Under the pieces are notes generated by a model that saw only the letters and a program-made list of their open reading frames with translations, was not told the origin of the DNA and searched no databases. 64,000 bases of DNA. It comes from Flaccisagitta enflata. Taxonomy: Eukaryota; Chaetognatha; Sagittoidea; Aphragmophora. The first letter of the stretch is position 1; the number at the start of each line of letters is the position of its first letter. The stretch covers positions 4,030,001 to 4,094,000 of the forward strand of contig OZ231127.1 in the NCBI GenBank assembly GCA_965153355.1. Reading direction: 5' to 3'. The position numbers and the translations under genes are program-made. This document shows, piece after piece, positions 13,424 to 24,233 of this stretch.

Positions 13424-13601
13424 AGGTTATCAACAAGGCCGGATACACGGCCAATACCAGTCGCGGACGGGTGGGCAGGGGCGGGAATGCGCGTTTTCAC
13501 ACTTTCCAACTCGATCACCACGGACCGACCAACCAACCAACCAACCGACCAACAGACGGACGGACAAAGCCTCTTATAGAGTCGCTTGTCCGCGACTAAA
13601 A
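13424..13601 (+). mobile_element. HP1-like element, GGAC stem class
   Basis: CAAGGCCGGATACACGGCCA, then GTCGCGGAC, GGGTGGGCAGGGGCGG, GCGCGTTTTCACACTTTCC, an ACCAACCAACC/GACGG core, GACAAAGCCTCTTATAGA and hairpin GTCGCTTGTCCGCGAC. The motif GTCGCGGAC and the arm GTCCGCGAC are perfectly complementary. Confidence 0.9.
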
Positions 13602-14275
13602 ATTGTTCATTCACGACCGATTTGTTTATTTTGGCCTATCATGAGACAAAATTTCTAAAATTTATACATACAAAACTTCTAAGATATGCTTTCCTTGGAT
13701 TTGGTCAAATTTCAAAATGATAGGGAAGCAAACCGCCTAAGCTAGTACTTTTGAGTTTTGCATAGTAAAATAGAAGGTTATGTGTTTTCGGACACAACCA
13801 TCAAAAATTTCACCAAAAAAGTACTTTGAGCAAAATGAATGTTTTGCTGGAAAAAGTCGCATTTGTTTAAACTGAGTAGCATACCTGATGCAAAAATGAA
13901 TGAAACGAGTTTTAAAAGGGGTATCTGGCATAATTCGAGATTCATCGGGCCAACTATAATAGATATGTCTACACTTTATGACATCAATATTTTACTGATT
14001 TACAGAAAAAAATCTATCTATGGGTGTTTTAGTATTTTTTTCAGTTCATGCACCATTATTTAAAAAAATCTCTATATGTTAGTGTAAAATCAGCATGACA
14101 AGGTGTGGACATATTCATAGACATGTTTAAAGTTGGCCCGGCTAATCTTGAATCTTGCCATCTACACATTTTCAGTATGTCTTACATGAGTTCACTAACT
14201 GCGAAATTGACCCTTAGCTCTATCTTTACATGAATTCTAGGGATGTTTACACAGCGACAGTCCCAGATGAGAACA
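13602..14275. other. No gene seen; imperfect inverted repeat
   Basis: CGGGCCAACTATAATAGATA (about 13946) and the inverted counterpart around 14110-14145 (CATGTTTAAAGTTGGCCCGG) suggest part of a foldback repeat. A related GGGCCAACTGTTCACAT string is near 48620. Borders not found. Confidence 0.45.
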
Positions 14276-14481
14276 TTTTTTAGTCGCGTACTACGCGACT
14301 CTACACCCCGCTTTGTCGGTCCGTCCGTCGGTCTGTCGGTCGGTCCGTCCATCACACTTTACTTTTTCGGCGTTGATGGGGGTTTTGGCCTTATTGCTCC
14401 TGCCCAAATGTTCCACTGACCTCAATTATGGCCCTTGCCCACCCGCACGCGACTGGGGTAGCCGTGTATCCGGCCTTGTTT
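14276..14481 (-). mobile_element. HP1 element
   Basis: Plus-strand reading TTTTTAGTCGCGTACTACGC, CTACACCCCGCTTTGTC, GTCC core, CATCACACTTTACTTTTTCGG, GCTCCTGCCCAA, CCCACCCGCACGCGAC, CCGTGTATCCGGCCTTG. It appears complete. Confidence 0.92.
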
Positions 14482-15282
14482 CTTAATCAAATTAGGATAC
14501 CGATCACGAGTTGACGACAAACGTGTAACGATGATGAATTGATGATGATGATGATGATGATAACGGACTGATATTGATGATAATGACGACGGGCTTATCT
14601 AAATATATTCATAGATAATTATGAGGATGATGATCACCGATAATAACGACATTGTCAATGGACGGCTATCAATTATGATGACCTATGACCATATATGCTT
14701 TTGTTAGGTTTAGACAAAAAAGAGCGTTAGTTGGAGAGAGACAGAGAAAGAGAGAGGTTTGGAAGTTGCTCGGGAGCATCACAGGGCTGTCACACATAGT
14801 TACGCTCCCTAGCAACGGCTAAACGAGCAATATTCTTACAGAACATACTGTGGGAAAGTTGTAGCAAATTCTATTTTAAACAATGTTCCCTAAAAAAAAC
14901 CTTTCAAAATATTGACACTTTAGCGTGAATACATGAAGATGTGTTTTGGATAGATAGCGATTTTCTATAGTTCAGTCTCCTATGCTTTGTCTTTGAATTC
15001 GTTTTGATGCCATTTAACTACTGCAACCATATGAAAGCATGCTTCCGAAGGCAACAGTATTTCAAAGCGGCCAAAATACATAATTAAAAGTAACTAAAAC
15101 TGAAAAATAGCATAAAAAAATCATTCATTTTTCAAAGATAACATTTGCATTCAATTACCAAAAAAAGAAACTAAAAAAACACATCAAATTTAGCTAAAAT
15201 TAAATAATACAATTTACCGAAAATCACTAATCACTATTTATGTTCACTGACTGGTGGCCTTTCAAAAGTCAAAGGAAAATTA
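14482..15282. other. No gene seen; short GAT microsatellite
   Basis: GATGATGATGATGATGAT near 14535-14560 and dispersed GAT/GAC. Otherwise AT-rich without recognised elements. Confidence 0.5.
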
Positions 15283-15921
15283 ACACCCCTTCCATAATTA
15301 GGCGAACTGGGATGAAAGGGCGCTTTTTAAGGATTGATAAATATGCGTATGATCAATTCAAACAGTGTGATGTGTGCAACAATTCATCCTATATAAAACT
15401 CATACATCAACATTGGTAAATTTCATCAACATAATGCAAAAAATGACTCAGAAATAAAAACGGCTTTCTCCTTATGAGGTCAATAATGCAAATTAGTGAA
15501 AGGTCATGTAAGGCCCCTCTCTGGCCATGATCTAAATATGTCACCATCTATTCCTGGGCTTTTGTCAGTTAAGGCGGCTTTCCCTGCCCCTCCTCCCGCG
15601 CCAATGCCTCTCCTGCATCAACTAACCTCATTACACAATATATGTTGTTTTTTTTTGCATCCCATCTTCTTAAAAATGCTGGAGGGTATACATCTTCCCC
15701 TTTGAAACATTTTTCCTGTAAAAGTTGGCAATAATTTGACACCGCACTTCCGATAAAAGACCCTCCATCTCCCTCTACATGCAGGAAAGTCCTAAACATC
15801 GCTTTACTACGTCAAAGTACTACGTCTTAGCTATCTCTGTGTCAAATTTCATCACTCTGAGTGCATTTTTACTATCCATTTTGGATTCTATTTCCAGTTT
15901 GCTTAATTATGGAAGGGGTGT
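15283..15921. mobile_element. TA-flanked inverted-repeat element (ACACC family), 639 bp
   Basis: Left end ACACCCCTTCCATAATTAGG, right end TAATTATGGAAGGGGTGT, each next to TA. Sister of 9912-10513: both have GCxAACTGGGAT just inside the left end and CTCTGTGTCAAATTTCA before the right end. An HP1 copy is inserted right against its right border. Confidence 0.87.
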
Positions 15922-16078
15922 TAAACAAGGCCGGATACATGGCTGCCAAAGTCGCGTGCGGGTGGGCAGGAGCCATATTTGAGGTCACTAGACCATTTGG
16001 GCAGGAGCAGGGAGGTCAAAGTAATAAATCATAAAAAAAAGTAAAGTGTGACCAACCAACCAACTGACCGACTAAAAA
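15922..16078 (+). mobile_element. HP1 element, 3' hairpin deleted
   Basis: AAACAAGGCCGGATACATGG, GTCGCGTGCGGGTGGGCAGG, GCCATATTTGAGGTCACTAG, GTAAAGTGTGACC and a short ACCAACC core run straight into GACTAAAAAAG, so the GCGGGGTGTAGA and hairpin portion has been lost. Confidence 0.85.
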
Positions 16079-17019
16079 AGTAAGAAAGAGATCATATTTT
16101 TCCTCCAAAACTGACTAAGGAAAGAACTATGTTTTTGAAAATGCCTAGTTTCTTTGTTAGTACGGACAGGAAAAATATGGTTTTCAATAAAATCCAACTT
16201 ACACTTATTTACTGCGTTTGAAATTATAAGAGGGGGATTTTGTTGACAACCATATTTTTCTTGTCTTTCTCATGTGTGTTGCAATTATTGCATATTTGAA
16301 GGTACTTTTTAGGTGAGCATAGGTCAAAAATATATTCACCAAGTGTCTAAACAGATGATTACAGTTAAACCCCACCATAACGGATCAAAGAAAAAGGAAA
16401 ATCCGCCTGTAACAGGCATAAAAACTTGATTCCTTCATATATTTTTCTTTTGATTTCTATGAAGGCAATGATAGAAATCTGCCTATAGTGGATAAAGAAA
16501 TGAAGGAAGAGGGTATTAGTAAGACAATATTGTTTATAAATATATTGAAGTTCTAAAATTTTAGAAATTTTCTTTGACATTTCTCTTTTGAATGACAATA
16601 CCAATGGAAATTTATAATTCATAAAGGTCCAAAAATGTGTGAAAAGCGTGATAGAATTTCATCCACATGTCACAAAAATTAAAGGGTGGGGAATGAGCTC
16701 TGTCCATCAAAATTTTTCCTTATGGTTCGATTTTAGTTTCATAGTAAGTACAAAACATGATAAATTCAAAAAAATTAGGTGAAATCACCAGGATTAGAGG
16801 GCGCTGATTTCAGAGTAGAAGTGGTCATAACTGGGTTCAAGTCAAAAAGTGCCCAGGGTGCTAATTACCAGTAATGGCGACTGTCGCCGTGAGGAAAAAA
16901 GTAGTAAGCATTGTTCATTTTTCACCAAGTGTTTGTCTTCAGTCACTGCAATTTGTTTCATTTGTTAGAACAAATCAAGAGCAATTGTATGTATTGATTG
17001 CACTGAAAATCAGAGAAAA
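16079..17019. other. No gene seen; Tigger-like terminus and dispersed repeat
   Basis: Left part repeats the sequence family at about 8655-8870. At 16361-16500 there is a CAGTTAAACCCCACCATAAC terminus followed by AAATCCGCCTGTAACAGG, the same type as the inverted end at 63670-63778. This resembles pogo/Tigger-type MITE ends, which I infer from general appearance only. Confidence 0.5.
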
Positions 17020-17598
17020 TAGTCGCAAAAGCGTTAGATGGTCAGCGGTACCCGTTGCCCCTAAGTAAGTGTATGAGGGTTTGAGGTGGTGAGAGGGGCA
17101 GCGGCCCCGAAGGAGCCGATGACCTATGCTGTTTTTATTTGAGCCCAGATGCTGGAATAGGGGCCTTGAAGCTGGGATTTGAGCTTAGAGGTGGGGATTT
17201 AAGCCTCGTGGCTGAGATTTAAGCTTCCAGACTGGGATTTGGGCCTTGAGGCTGGGATTTGGGCCTTGAGGCTGGGATTTGGGCCTTGAGGCTGGGATTT
17301 GGGCCTCAAGGCTGGGATTTGGGCAGCGAGGCTGAGATTTGGGCCTCGAGGCAAGGATTTGGGCCTCGAGGCAAGGATTTGGGCCTCGAGGCAAGGATTT
17401 GGGCCTCGAGGCTGGGATTTGGGCCTAAAGGCTGGGATTTGGGCCTAAAGGCTTGGATTTGGGCCTCAAGGCTGGAATTTGGGTCTCGAGGCTGAAAGGG
17501 GGGGACGTAGAAGGAGGAGGAGGAGAAGGAGAAGGAGGAGAAATTTCTCCAGTGTGAAAGCATAGGTCATCGGCCCCTTCGGGGCCGCTGCCCAAAAA
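17020..17598 (+). mobile_element. HP6 element with 20-bp minisatellite core
   Basis: 5' end AGTCGCAAAAGCGTTAGATG, GGTCAGCGGTACCCG; then GGGCAGCGGCCCCGAAGG, GATGACCTATGC. The core is about fourteen units of GGCCTCGAGGCTGGGATTTG (17170-17495). Then AGAAATTTCTCC, AGCATAGGTCATCGGCC and the 3' hairpin GGCCCCTTCGGGGCCGCTGC. The inner block flanking the core is itself an inverted repeat. Confidence 0.92.
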
Positions 17599-18040
17599 GG
17601 ACTGAGCCAAATAAGCTAGATGAACTAAAACATTAAAAATTCAATCAGATAACCATTTATGCTCACTGACATGTTTTTTTTGTATTTACATGCTTACAAT
17701 CAAACATTTATTTATCCCATTTAAAATCAGAAAAAAAAACTGAGCTAAACAAGCTAAATGAGCTAGAATATTCAAAAGACAAAACACCCTCACAGATGAG
17801 CAGCTATGGTCACTGACATGCTTTCTTTTATTTGCAAACTCAAACATGTATCAAAACCTTTTCATTTATCTCATATAGAATCAGAAAATAAAGACTGAGC
17901 TAAATGAGCTAATTGAGCTAGAATACTGAAAAACACCCTCACAGATGAGCAGCTATGCTCATGATCATGTTTTCTAGCATTTGCATGCTCAAACAAATGT
18001 CAATACACTTCTTTATTGAGCCTACACAAATCACAATCAT
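17599..18040. repeat. Tandem repeat of about 140-155 bp, 3 copies
   Basis: ACTGAGCCAAATAAGC, ACTGAGCTAAACAAGC and ACTGAGCTAAATGAGC start near 17601, 17739 and 17893; each is followed by CACTGACATG or a variant. It begins immediately at the HP6 3' border. Confidence 0.8.
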
Positions 18041-18213
18041 TCTGCTTAGCACCAAATAAAATCAAATTTACTTACCCTATCAATTTCATCTGAGGGCCTA
18101 TTTGTTCGATCGAAAGCCTCAACTTTTTGATACGAAAATGAAAATCATGTTTCACTGGAATATGTCAAAAAGTCGAAGACTGACTTTGACTTTCTTCTCG
18201 ACAAGAAATGATA

Positions 18214-18411
18214 ATGCCAGATACATGGCTACTCTAGTTGTATGCGGGTAGGTAGGGGCAGTGATAAAATAGGTTAATCAAATATTTGTGTTAGAACAGT
18301 GACACATAAACTGCCTTTGAACACAGAATAAGCAAAGAGTAAGCAACCAACTGGCCAACCAACAGATGGACCAACCATCAGACTAACATAGAGGTTTATT
18401 GAGTCAAGTGC
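18214..18411 (+). mobile_element. HP1 element, heavily decayed
   Basis: GCCAGATACATGGCTACTC, GTTGTATGCGGGTAGGTAGG, an ACCAACxGA core and TAGAGGTTTATTGAGTC are diverged matches to HP1 segments in the right order. Confidence 0.6.
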
Positions 18412-18527
18412 AGGCAATTGAAATCATGTATGGTAATGATAGACAAAAATTGATAATGATGATGGACGAATATCAAAACTGAAAAAGATAACAAAAAAAA
18501 AATGATCATTACAAATTATAACGATGA

Positions 18528-19995
18528 ATGAATATCAGACGTTCTGTTATGCCCCCATATTCATAGGGGAAAGCCGGTTCGCAATTAAATTGGTACTTTA
18601 TTGTATAAAAAAACAATTTCAGGTCTTGTTAAGGATTTTCTACCTTCCCTGGAGTAACGGTTTTGGTTTTACTATCATGGGTAATAGGAAGTTGTTGGGA
18701 AAATGACCAAATTTGGTCACTTTGGCCTCAAATTGAGGCCACTTTGCCTATGAAATCAAACCTAAAATCCATGAGATTATTAAACTAGAGCTCAAGAGCT
18801 AACCAGTGGTGCAATACACATGTTTTTATCTTTCTTTGTTTAGATTTGAGAGAGTTTTAAAGATGGGGCTTGAGAGGACTTTTTTGCAGCATGAAATCTG
18901 GGGGTAATTTGGACATTTTCACATACCGCAGCTTTGGATAGACCAATCTTTAAAAAATTGGTGACCAAATTGAAGAGTTTTTGATGCTCTAACTGATTTT
19001 GGAAAAATTTTGGATCGATGTGGCCTCAGAAAAATTTTAGTAACTCTCAAAGCAGGTGAAAAAAATCATATTTTTTATGTCATTTAGGTTATTTTTCATT
19101 GAAAAATTATGCCACTTCCAAACTGAAATTGACTTAAAATTCATGAGCAAATCAAACTACGGCTCAAGAGCTAATCAGTGGTGCAATTGGCATGTCAAAA
19201 CAATTCTGCGTCTAGATTTGACAAAACTTCAAAGTTTAAAGGGTATAATAACAAAAATGATCCTCATACCCCTTCATCTTTGAAAGACTCTAAAATCTAA
19301 ATGAGTAAACATAGAAATATGCTGATTGCACCACTGATTAGCTCTTGAGCTGTAGTTTAATTTGCTCATGAATTTCAAGTCAATTTTCAGTTTGTAAGTG
19401 GCATAATTTTTCAATGAAAAATAATCTAAATGACATCAAAATTTGACTTTTATCACCTGCTTTGAGAGTGAATAAAATTTTTTGGAGGCCGTATCAATCC
19501 AAAATTTTTCCAGAATCAGTTAAAGCATCAAAAACTCTTCAATTTGGTCACCAATTTTTTAAAGATTGGTCTATTCAAAGCTGCGGCATAGTAAAAAATG
19601 TGAAAAATGTCCAAATTACCCCCAGATTTCATGCTGCAAAAAAGTCCTCTCAAGCCCCATCTTTAAAACTCTCTCAAATCTAAAAAAATAAAGATAAAAA
19701 CATGCGGATTGCACCACTGGTTAGCTCTTGAGCTCTAGTTTAATAATCTCATGGATTTTAGGTTCGATTCCAAAGGTGAAGTGGCCTAAATTTGAGGCCA
19801 AAGTGACCAAATTTGGACATTTTTCCAACAACTACCTATTACCCATGATAGTAAAACCAAAACCGTTATTCCAGGGGAGATAGAAAATCCTTAACAAGAC
19901 CTGAAATTGTTTTTTTATACAATAAAGTACCAATTTAATCGCGAACCGGCCTTCCCCTATGAATATGGGGGCATAACAGAATGTCTGATGAATAT
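18528..19995. mobile_element. hAT-type long-inverted-repeat element with 8-bp target duplication
   Basis: The element is 18536-19987 (1452 bp). Termini are CAGACGTTCTGTTATGCCCC and the inverse of CAGACATTCTGTTATGCCCC. The flanks are identical 8-mers ATGAATAT at 18528-18535 and 19988-19995. Arms of about 660 bp pair closely (for example AGGGGAAAGCCGGTTCGC against GCGAACCGGCCTTCCCC) around a loop of about 125 bp (19196-19321). Each arm also holds two related copies of CTCAAGAGCTAAxCAGTGGT. No transposase frame: it is non-autonomous. The 8-bp duplication and CAG-starting termini fit the hAT superfamily. Confidence 0.93.
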
Positions 19996-20430
19996 TTAGG
20001 ATAAGGACAAAAGACAAATATCTATAGAAATGACAGACAAATACCAATGATGATAACAGACAAATATTGAAGATGAAGATGAAGGATGACAGAGGAGCAA
20101 TTTTTTTCACAACCAAAAAAACCAACATTACTATCATAACAACCAACAGGAAAAAAAACTTCTTTTGTTTCTTACTAAATGCATACAGTGCGACTTATTG
20201 AATAAAACTTTACAAGAATTAAAGATGGGCAACAACCATTCAATTTAACAAAATTTTGAAAATATGATATTTTTTGCTAATTTAAAAAAAATTTTGAAGC
20301 ATATTTTCAAAGTTGCTTGCTAAGTGATTCTATGATGGAAAATTGCCCTGATGTGAGGCCTGGAGGGTGGATTTGGGGTCTGGAGAGCTGATTTAAGGTC
20401 TCAAGGGCTAAATTGAGGACTGAAAGGGCT
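19996..20430. other. No gene seen
   Basis: AT-rich; the last 90 bp (20335-20430) carry degenerate GGCCTGGAGGGTGGATTTGG units like HP6 cores, perhaps a relic adjoining the next HP6 copy. Confidence 0.5.
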
Positions 20431-21067
20431 TTTGGGCAGCGGCCCCGAAGGGGACGAAGTCCTGTAGAACACAGGGGACTTTCGTTTGTTCGTTCGTTCG
20501 TCCGTTCGTTCGTCCGTGCGTCCCCCCCAGGCCTGAATAGGCCTGAGATCTGCTCTCTCAGGCCTAAAATCTGCCTTCTCAGGCCTGAAATCTGCCCTCT
20601 TATGCCTTGAATATGCCCTCTCAGGCCTGAAATTTGTCCTCTCAGGCCTGAAATCTGCCCTCTCAGGCTTAAAATCTGCCGTCTCAGGCCTGAAATCTGC
20701 CCTCCTAGGCCTTGAATCTGCCCTCTCAGGCCTGAAATTTGTCCTTTCAGGCCTAAAACCTGTCCTCTCAGGCCTTGAATCTGCCCTCTCAGGCCTGAAA
20801 TCTGCCCTCTCAGATTCAAGGCCTGAGAGGGTAGATATCAGGCCTGAAAGGACAGATTTTAGGCCTGAGAGGACAGATTTCAGGCCTGAGAGGGTCTGGG
20901 GGGCGCACGGAGGGACGGACGAACAAACAAACAAACGAAAGTCCCCTGTGTTCTACAGGACTTCGTCCCCTTTGGGGCCGCTGCCCTGCCTCTCATTCCG
21001 ATTTACAACCAAGCAAAGCAGGGCAACGGGTATCGCTGACCACTTATTGCCCTTGGGCGACCTGTTT
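20431..21067 (-). mobile_element. HP6 element with palindromic 24-bp array
   Basis: Left block GGGCAGCGGCCCCGAAGGGG, GACGAAGTCCTGTAGAACAC and GGGGACTTTCGTTTG recurs inverted at 20930-20985. Between them are about fourteen units of CTCTCAGGCCTGAAATCTGC (20535-20900) that flip orientation at about 20815. The right end has GCAGGGCAACGGGTATCGCT and GACCAC, the inverted HP6 5' end. Confidence 0.88.
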
Positions 21068-21069
21068 AG

Positions 21070-21275
21070 CCTATTTTGATGGCTCAGAGGGCCAAAATCA
21101 GGCCTGAGACAGCAAAATTGAGGCCCCCATTGGCCAAGGGGGGGGGCGGACGGATAGACGGACGGACGGACGGACGGACGGACGGACGGACGGAAGGACG
21201 GACGGAACAACGGACGTCTCAAAATTCCCCCCTGTGTCCTACAGGACATTGGCCCTTTAGGGCCGCTGCCCAACA
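21070..21275 (+). mobile_element. HP6 element, partial
   Basis: GGCCTGAGACAGCAAAATTG, CCCATTGGCCAAGGGGGGG, a GACGGACGGACG core and ACAGGACATTGGCCC, GGGCCGCTGCCCAACAAAG. The 3' end is complete; the 5' half is missing or shared with the oppositely oriented copy on its left. Confidence 0.78.
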
Positions 21276-21891
21276 AAGTCTGTCAGATCCAATTCTTGTA
21301 CTCCCTCACTATAAGAGGCTATGTCCATAGAAAAGAATGTGGGAAGGAATGCAGGAAGATCCAGAATGCGAAAATTTTGATGACGATAAATTGGCTGAAA
21401 AAGGGATTTCTAATTGTTAAATCCCTTGCCCACCTATAATTCTGCCCCTGCCAACCTGTACTACCGCCCCTGCCCACCCACAAGCAACTACTTATTGTCC
21501 ATGTATGCGGCTTTATTTCTCTACAGTATAAAGTGACCGAGCATTTTTCTGGACTTACGAAAACCTCCCCCCAGTGTGTAGGAAGTCTGCTCATACTATA
21601 ATCTGTCAGTCCTTTAGCATCCGTTATTGCGAGGTTCGACTGTATCTTGAAATGATGATGATGACGATGATAGCGAGCGAACATTTATACCGATCGCGAT
21701 GCTGTCCCGATTGATCGGCTGAATATATGAGGAACCAAAGACGACAGATTAGCGCGGAATGGGGAATTGTTTTGTAGGCAGAGAGAGAAACGCGACACAG
21801 AATTGAATCCCAATCATGCCCGGATTTCCAATCCGTGATATCTTCATCTCGCCATTGATTGTGTCCCCCTCGACAACTAAGCCGACTAGCT

Positions 21892-21893
<2 letters not shown>
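21276..21893. other. No gene seen; HP1 and Tigger-like fragments
   Basis: 21425-21525 (minus) has CCCTGCCCACCCACAAGCAA and CCATGTATGCGGCTTTATTT, an HP1 5'-end fragment. 21620-21645 has TATTGCGAGGTTCGACTGT, similar to the inverted terminus at 63755-63778. Nothing coding. Confidence 0.5.

Positions 21894-21985
<92 letters not shown>
21894..21985. repeat. (GA)n microsatellite
   Basis: About 92 bp pure GA. Confidence 0.97.
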
Positions 21986-21990
<5 letters not shown>

Positions 21991-22177
21991 TTCAATTATG
22001 ACCAATCCATAGTGGACACAAAACCCACCTACTCCCTGTCAATCTGCTCACTCGCGTTTCCATGGAGTACAAATTCGTCTTACAAAGTTCGTTCGTTCAT
22101 TCGTTCGGTTGTTCGTCCATTTGTAAGTTTGTCTCATATAGTTGATTAGCTAAACGTTGGATATTCTGTACTCAAAA

Positions 22178-22390
22178 GAACAAGGCCAACAACTACAAGT
22201 CGCGTGCGAGACTTACAGATTGATTTAGAATGACTTAGAATGATTTAGAATGACTCAGTTTACTTTTAAATGACTTCCAATGACTTAAAGAAATAAAATT
22301 GATAAAAGAAGTAAAAGTGTGATAGACCGACTGACCAACTGACCGACAGACGGACGGACAAAGCGGGGTGTAGCGTGCACGCGACTAAAA
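22178..22390 (+). mobile_element. HP3 element, short core
   Basis: ACAAGGCCAACAACTACAAG, GTCGCGTGCGAGACTTAC, a few AGAATGACTTAG units, GTAAAAGTGTGATAGACC, GACAAAGCGGGGTGTAG and CGTGCACGCGACTAAAAAG. The motif GTCGCGTGC matches the arm GCACGCGAC; the inner hairpin arm is shortened. Confidence 0.88.
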
Positions 22391-22940
22391 AGTTTAAGTG
22401 AAGCTGCTATTCCTCGCTGCTTCCCTCAATTTTCCAAACTCAACTCCACTTTTAGGCAGCGCCTCCCCCCTCCCCTCATATGGTTTCATGTATGTATGGT
22501 AAATTTTCTTTTTCTCCCTCTCTTCCAGGTCCCCCCATCCATTTGAGGTCAAAATTTCAGCCCTGAGGCCTAAATCCAAATGCTAAGCGCAAGTCACAGC
22601 CAGGGGGCCCAAATTCCTACCTCATGGCTTATATCCTAACATCAAGCCAAGTCCTGACCTTATGACCCAAAACAGCCAAATAACCCAAATTCTAGCCTCC
22701 AGACCCAAATCTCACTATCAAGCCCATTTTCTAGTCTTTAAGCCAATCTTTGAGCCTTGTGGGTGGTGGTTTTACACCCCTGCCCACCCATCTGCAACAA
22801 TATTGTGACTCCGCGTCACTTGTTTGTATTTTGGTTACATTATGTTAATTCTGTCTTGTTTGAACATCTGATTGATTGTTGGACTATCAAATTCTTCTAG
22901 TAAATCTGTAACTAGAATCTTTGGAGATGTGTGGTGACAG

Positions 22941-22943
<3 letters not shown>
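22391..22943. other. No gene; decayed HP6-type array and HP2 end
   Basis: 22550-22760 is a degenerate series of GAGGCCTAAATCCxAA-like units. 22757-22832 (minus) has CACCCCTGCCCACCC and TATTGTGACTCCGCGTCACT, an inverted HP2 5' end. Confidence 0.6.

Positions 22944-23024
<81 letters not shown>
22944..23024. repeat. (GA)n microsatellite
   Basis: About 80 bp pure GA. Confidence 0.97.
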
Positions 23025-23027
<3 letters not shown>

Positions 23028-23169
23028 TTAGGTCATATGCGGCATCAAGGGCTACTACTTTGTTTCTGTGACAATGTTTAGCTATGTATCTGGATGAAGA
23101 CCCCAATTTATATTTCTATGTTTTCATAATTGTGTATGTCTATGCATCGCAATCACAATCAATTTTTCA

Positions 23170-23443
23170 ATTTCAGCTGTTTTGTCAGCCCTCTCAGACC
23201 TGATATCTGCCCTCTAACCTAAAATCTGTCCTCTGAGGCCTTCCATCTGCTCTCTTAGATTGAAGGCCTGAGAGGGCAGATTTCAGGCCTGAGAGGGCAG
23301 ATTTCGGGCCTGAGAGGGTAGATTTCAAGTCTGAAAGGGCTGATTTCAGGCCTGAGAGGGGCTGTGGGGGACGGACGGATGGATGGACGAACAAAAGTCC
23401 CCCTGTATTTTACAGGACTTCATTCCCTTCGGAGCCGCTGCAC
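23170..23443 (+). mobile_element. HP6 3' portion with palindromic array
   Basis: Array of CCTGAGAGGGCAGATTTCAG units that flips orientation near 23255, then GACGGACGGATGGATGG, AAAGTCCCCCTGTATTTTAC and CTTCGGAGCCGCTGC. An HP6 5'-type end in the opposite orientation (GCAGGGCAACGGGTTTCGCT, GACCAC) lies separately at 24024-24097. Confidence 0.78.
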
Positions 23444-24023
23444 ATAGGTCGGAAAGCGTACCAGAACAGGACAAAAATATAAGTCTGTGCCTAGAAATGA
23501 CAGCTATGGTATAAAAATGTTGTTTAGTAAGTGTAGATCACTCCCATATAGGGTTTTGCCTGCATCATGATTCATCTAGGGACATGCTTAGGCTCATGAA
23601 CTCAAGAGGTTCATCATTTTGGAGATTTTTTTCAGCTCCGATTGGAAATTTTCGGGTTTTTTTTTTAGGCTCTGTACAAATTTAGAAGCAGGCTTGCCAA
23701 ATTTTAAACATGGCGTATTCAATCTGTCCTGAAGCTTTCCTAAAGATTTGGCATCCTCCCTCATATCATAAGTACCATTTTTCATCTCTTCAATAGTATT
23801 ATATAAAATGAAAAAAAACATTTTTTGCTTCATTTGAATTTGAGTGAAGTAGTTAACTTCAAGGGGCAAAAACAGGGTTTGGATCAGATAGAATGCAGGT
23901 AAAATCATATATATTCTTGCTCAGGGTAAGCAACTGTACCAGTTTATGCCTTTTATGTGGGTCAAAAGTGCCGGCGTAATTTTTTTTGTCCTGAGGTGAC
24001 GCTCTCTGGGAACATAGTGCGCT
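23444..24023. other. No gene seen
   Basis: AT-rich. A 104-codon minus-strand frame (23594-23908) has no recognisable domain and is not supported. Confidence 0.5.
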
Positions 24024-24097
24024 GCCCTGTTTCCTCCCACTCCAATTCACAATCATACAAAGCAGGGCAACGGGTTTCGCTGACCACATATTTTTCT
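24024..24097 (-). mobile_element. HP6 5'-end fragment
   Basis: GCTGCCCTGTTTCCTCCCAC, CACAATCATACAAAGCAGGG and CAACGGGTTTCGCTGACCAC match the right part of the copy at 20431-21067. It is the last interspersed element I recognise before the spry locus. Confidence 0.75.
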
Positions 24098-24233
24098 TTT
24101 CTACCACTTTTTCCCTTTAGCTCCTGCTAAAATTCTATTTTTTTTTTTTAAATTCTAATTCTCCATGTTGTTTTCGACATTTCTTTCCAACCCTTCCTCA
24201 AAACCACGTTTCCGGCCTTTTTTTTCATTTCAG

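Noticed and set aside
17170-17495. CRISPR-like regular repeat array (also 59425-59755 and 52550-53440)
   Set aside because: No unique spacers between repeats; these are contiguous minisatellites in a eukaryotic genome.
20307-20934. Frames of 170 and 177 codons with repeating Gly-Leu-Arg-Gly-Gln or Pro-Glu-Arg-Ala-Asp units
   Set aside because: The repeats are the HP6 core of about 24 bp, a multiple of three, so frames stay open; the flanks are transposon ends.
23594-23908. 104-codon minus-strand frame starting MILPAFYLIQ
   Set aside because: AT-rich, no domain, no second exon or conserved motif recognised.
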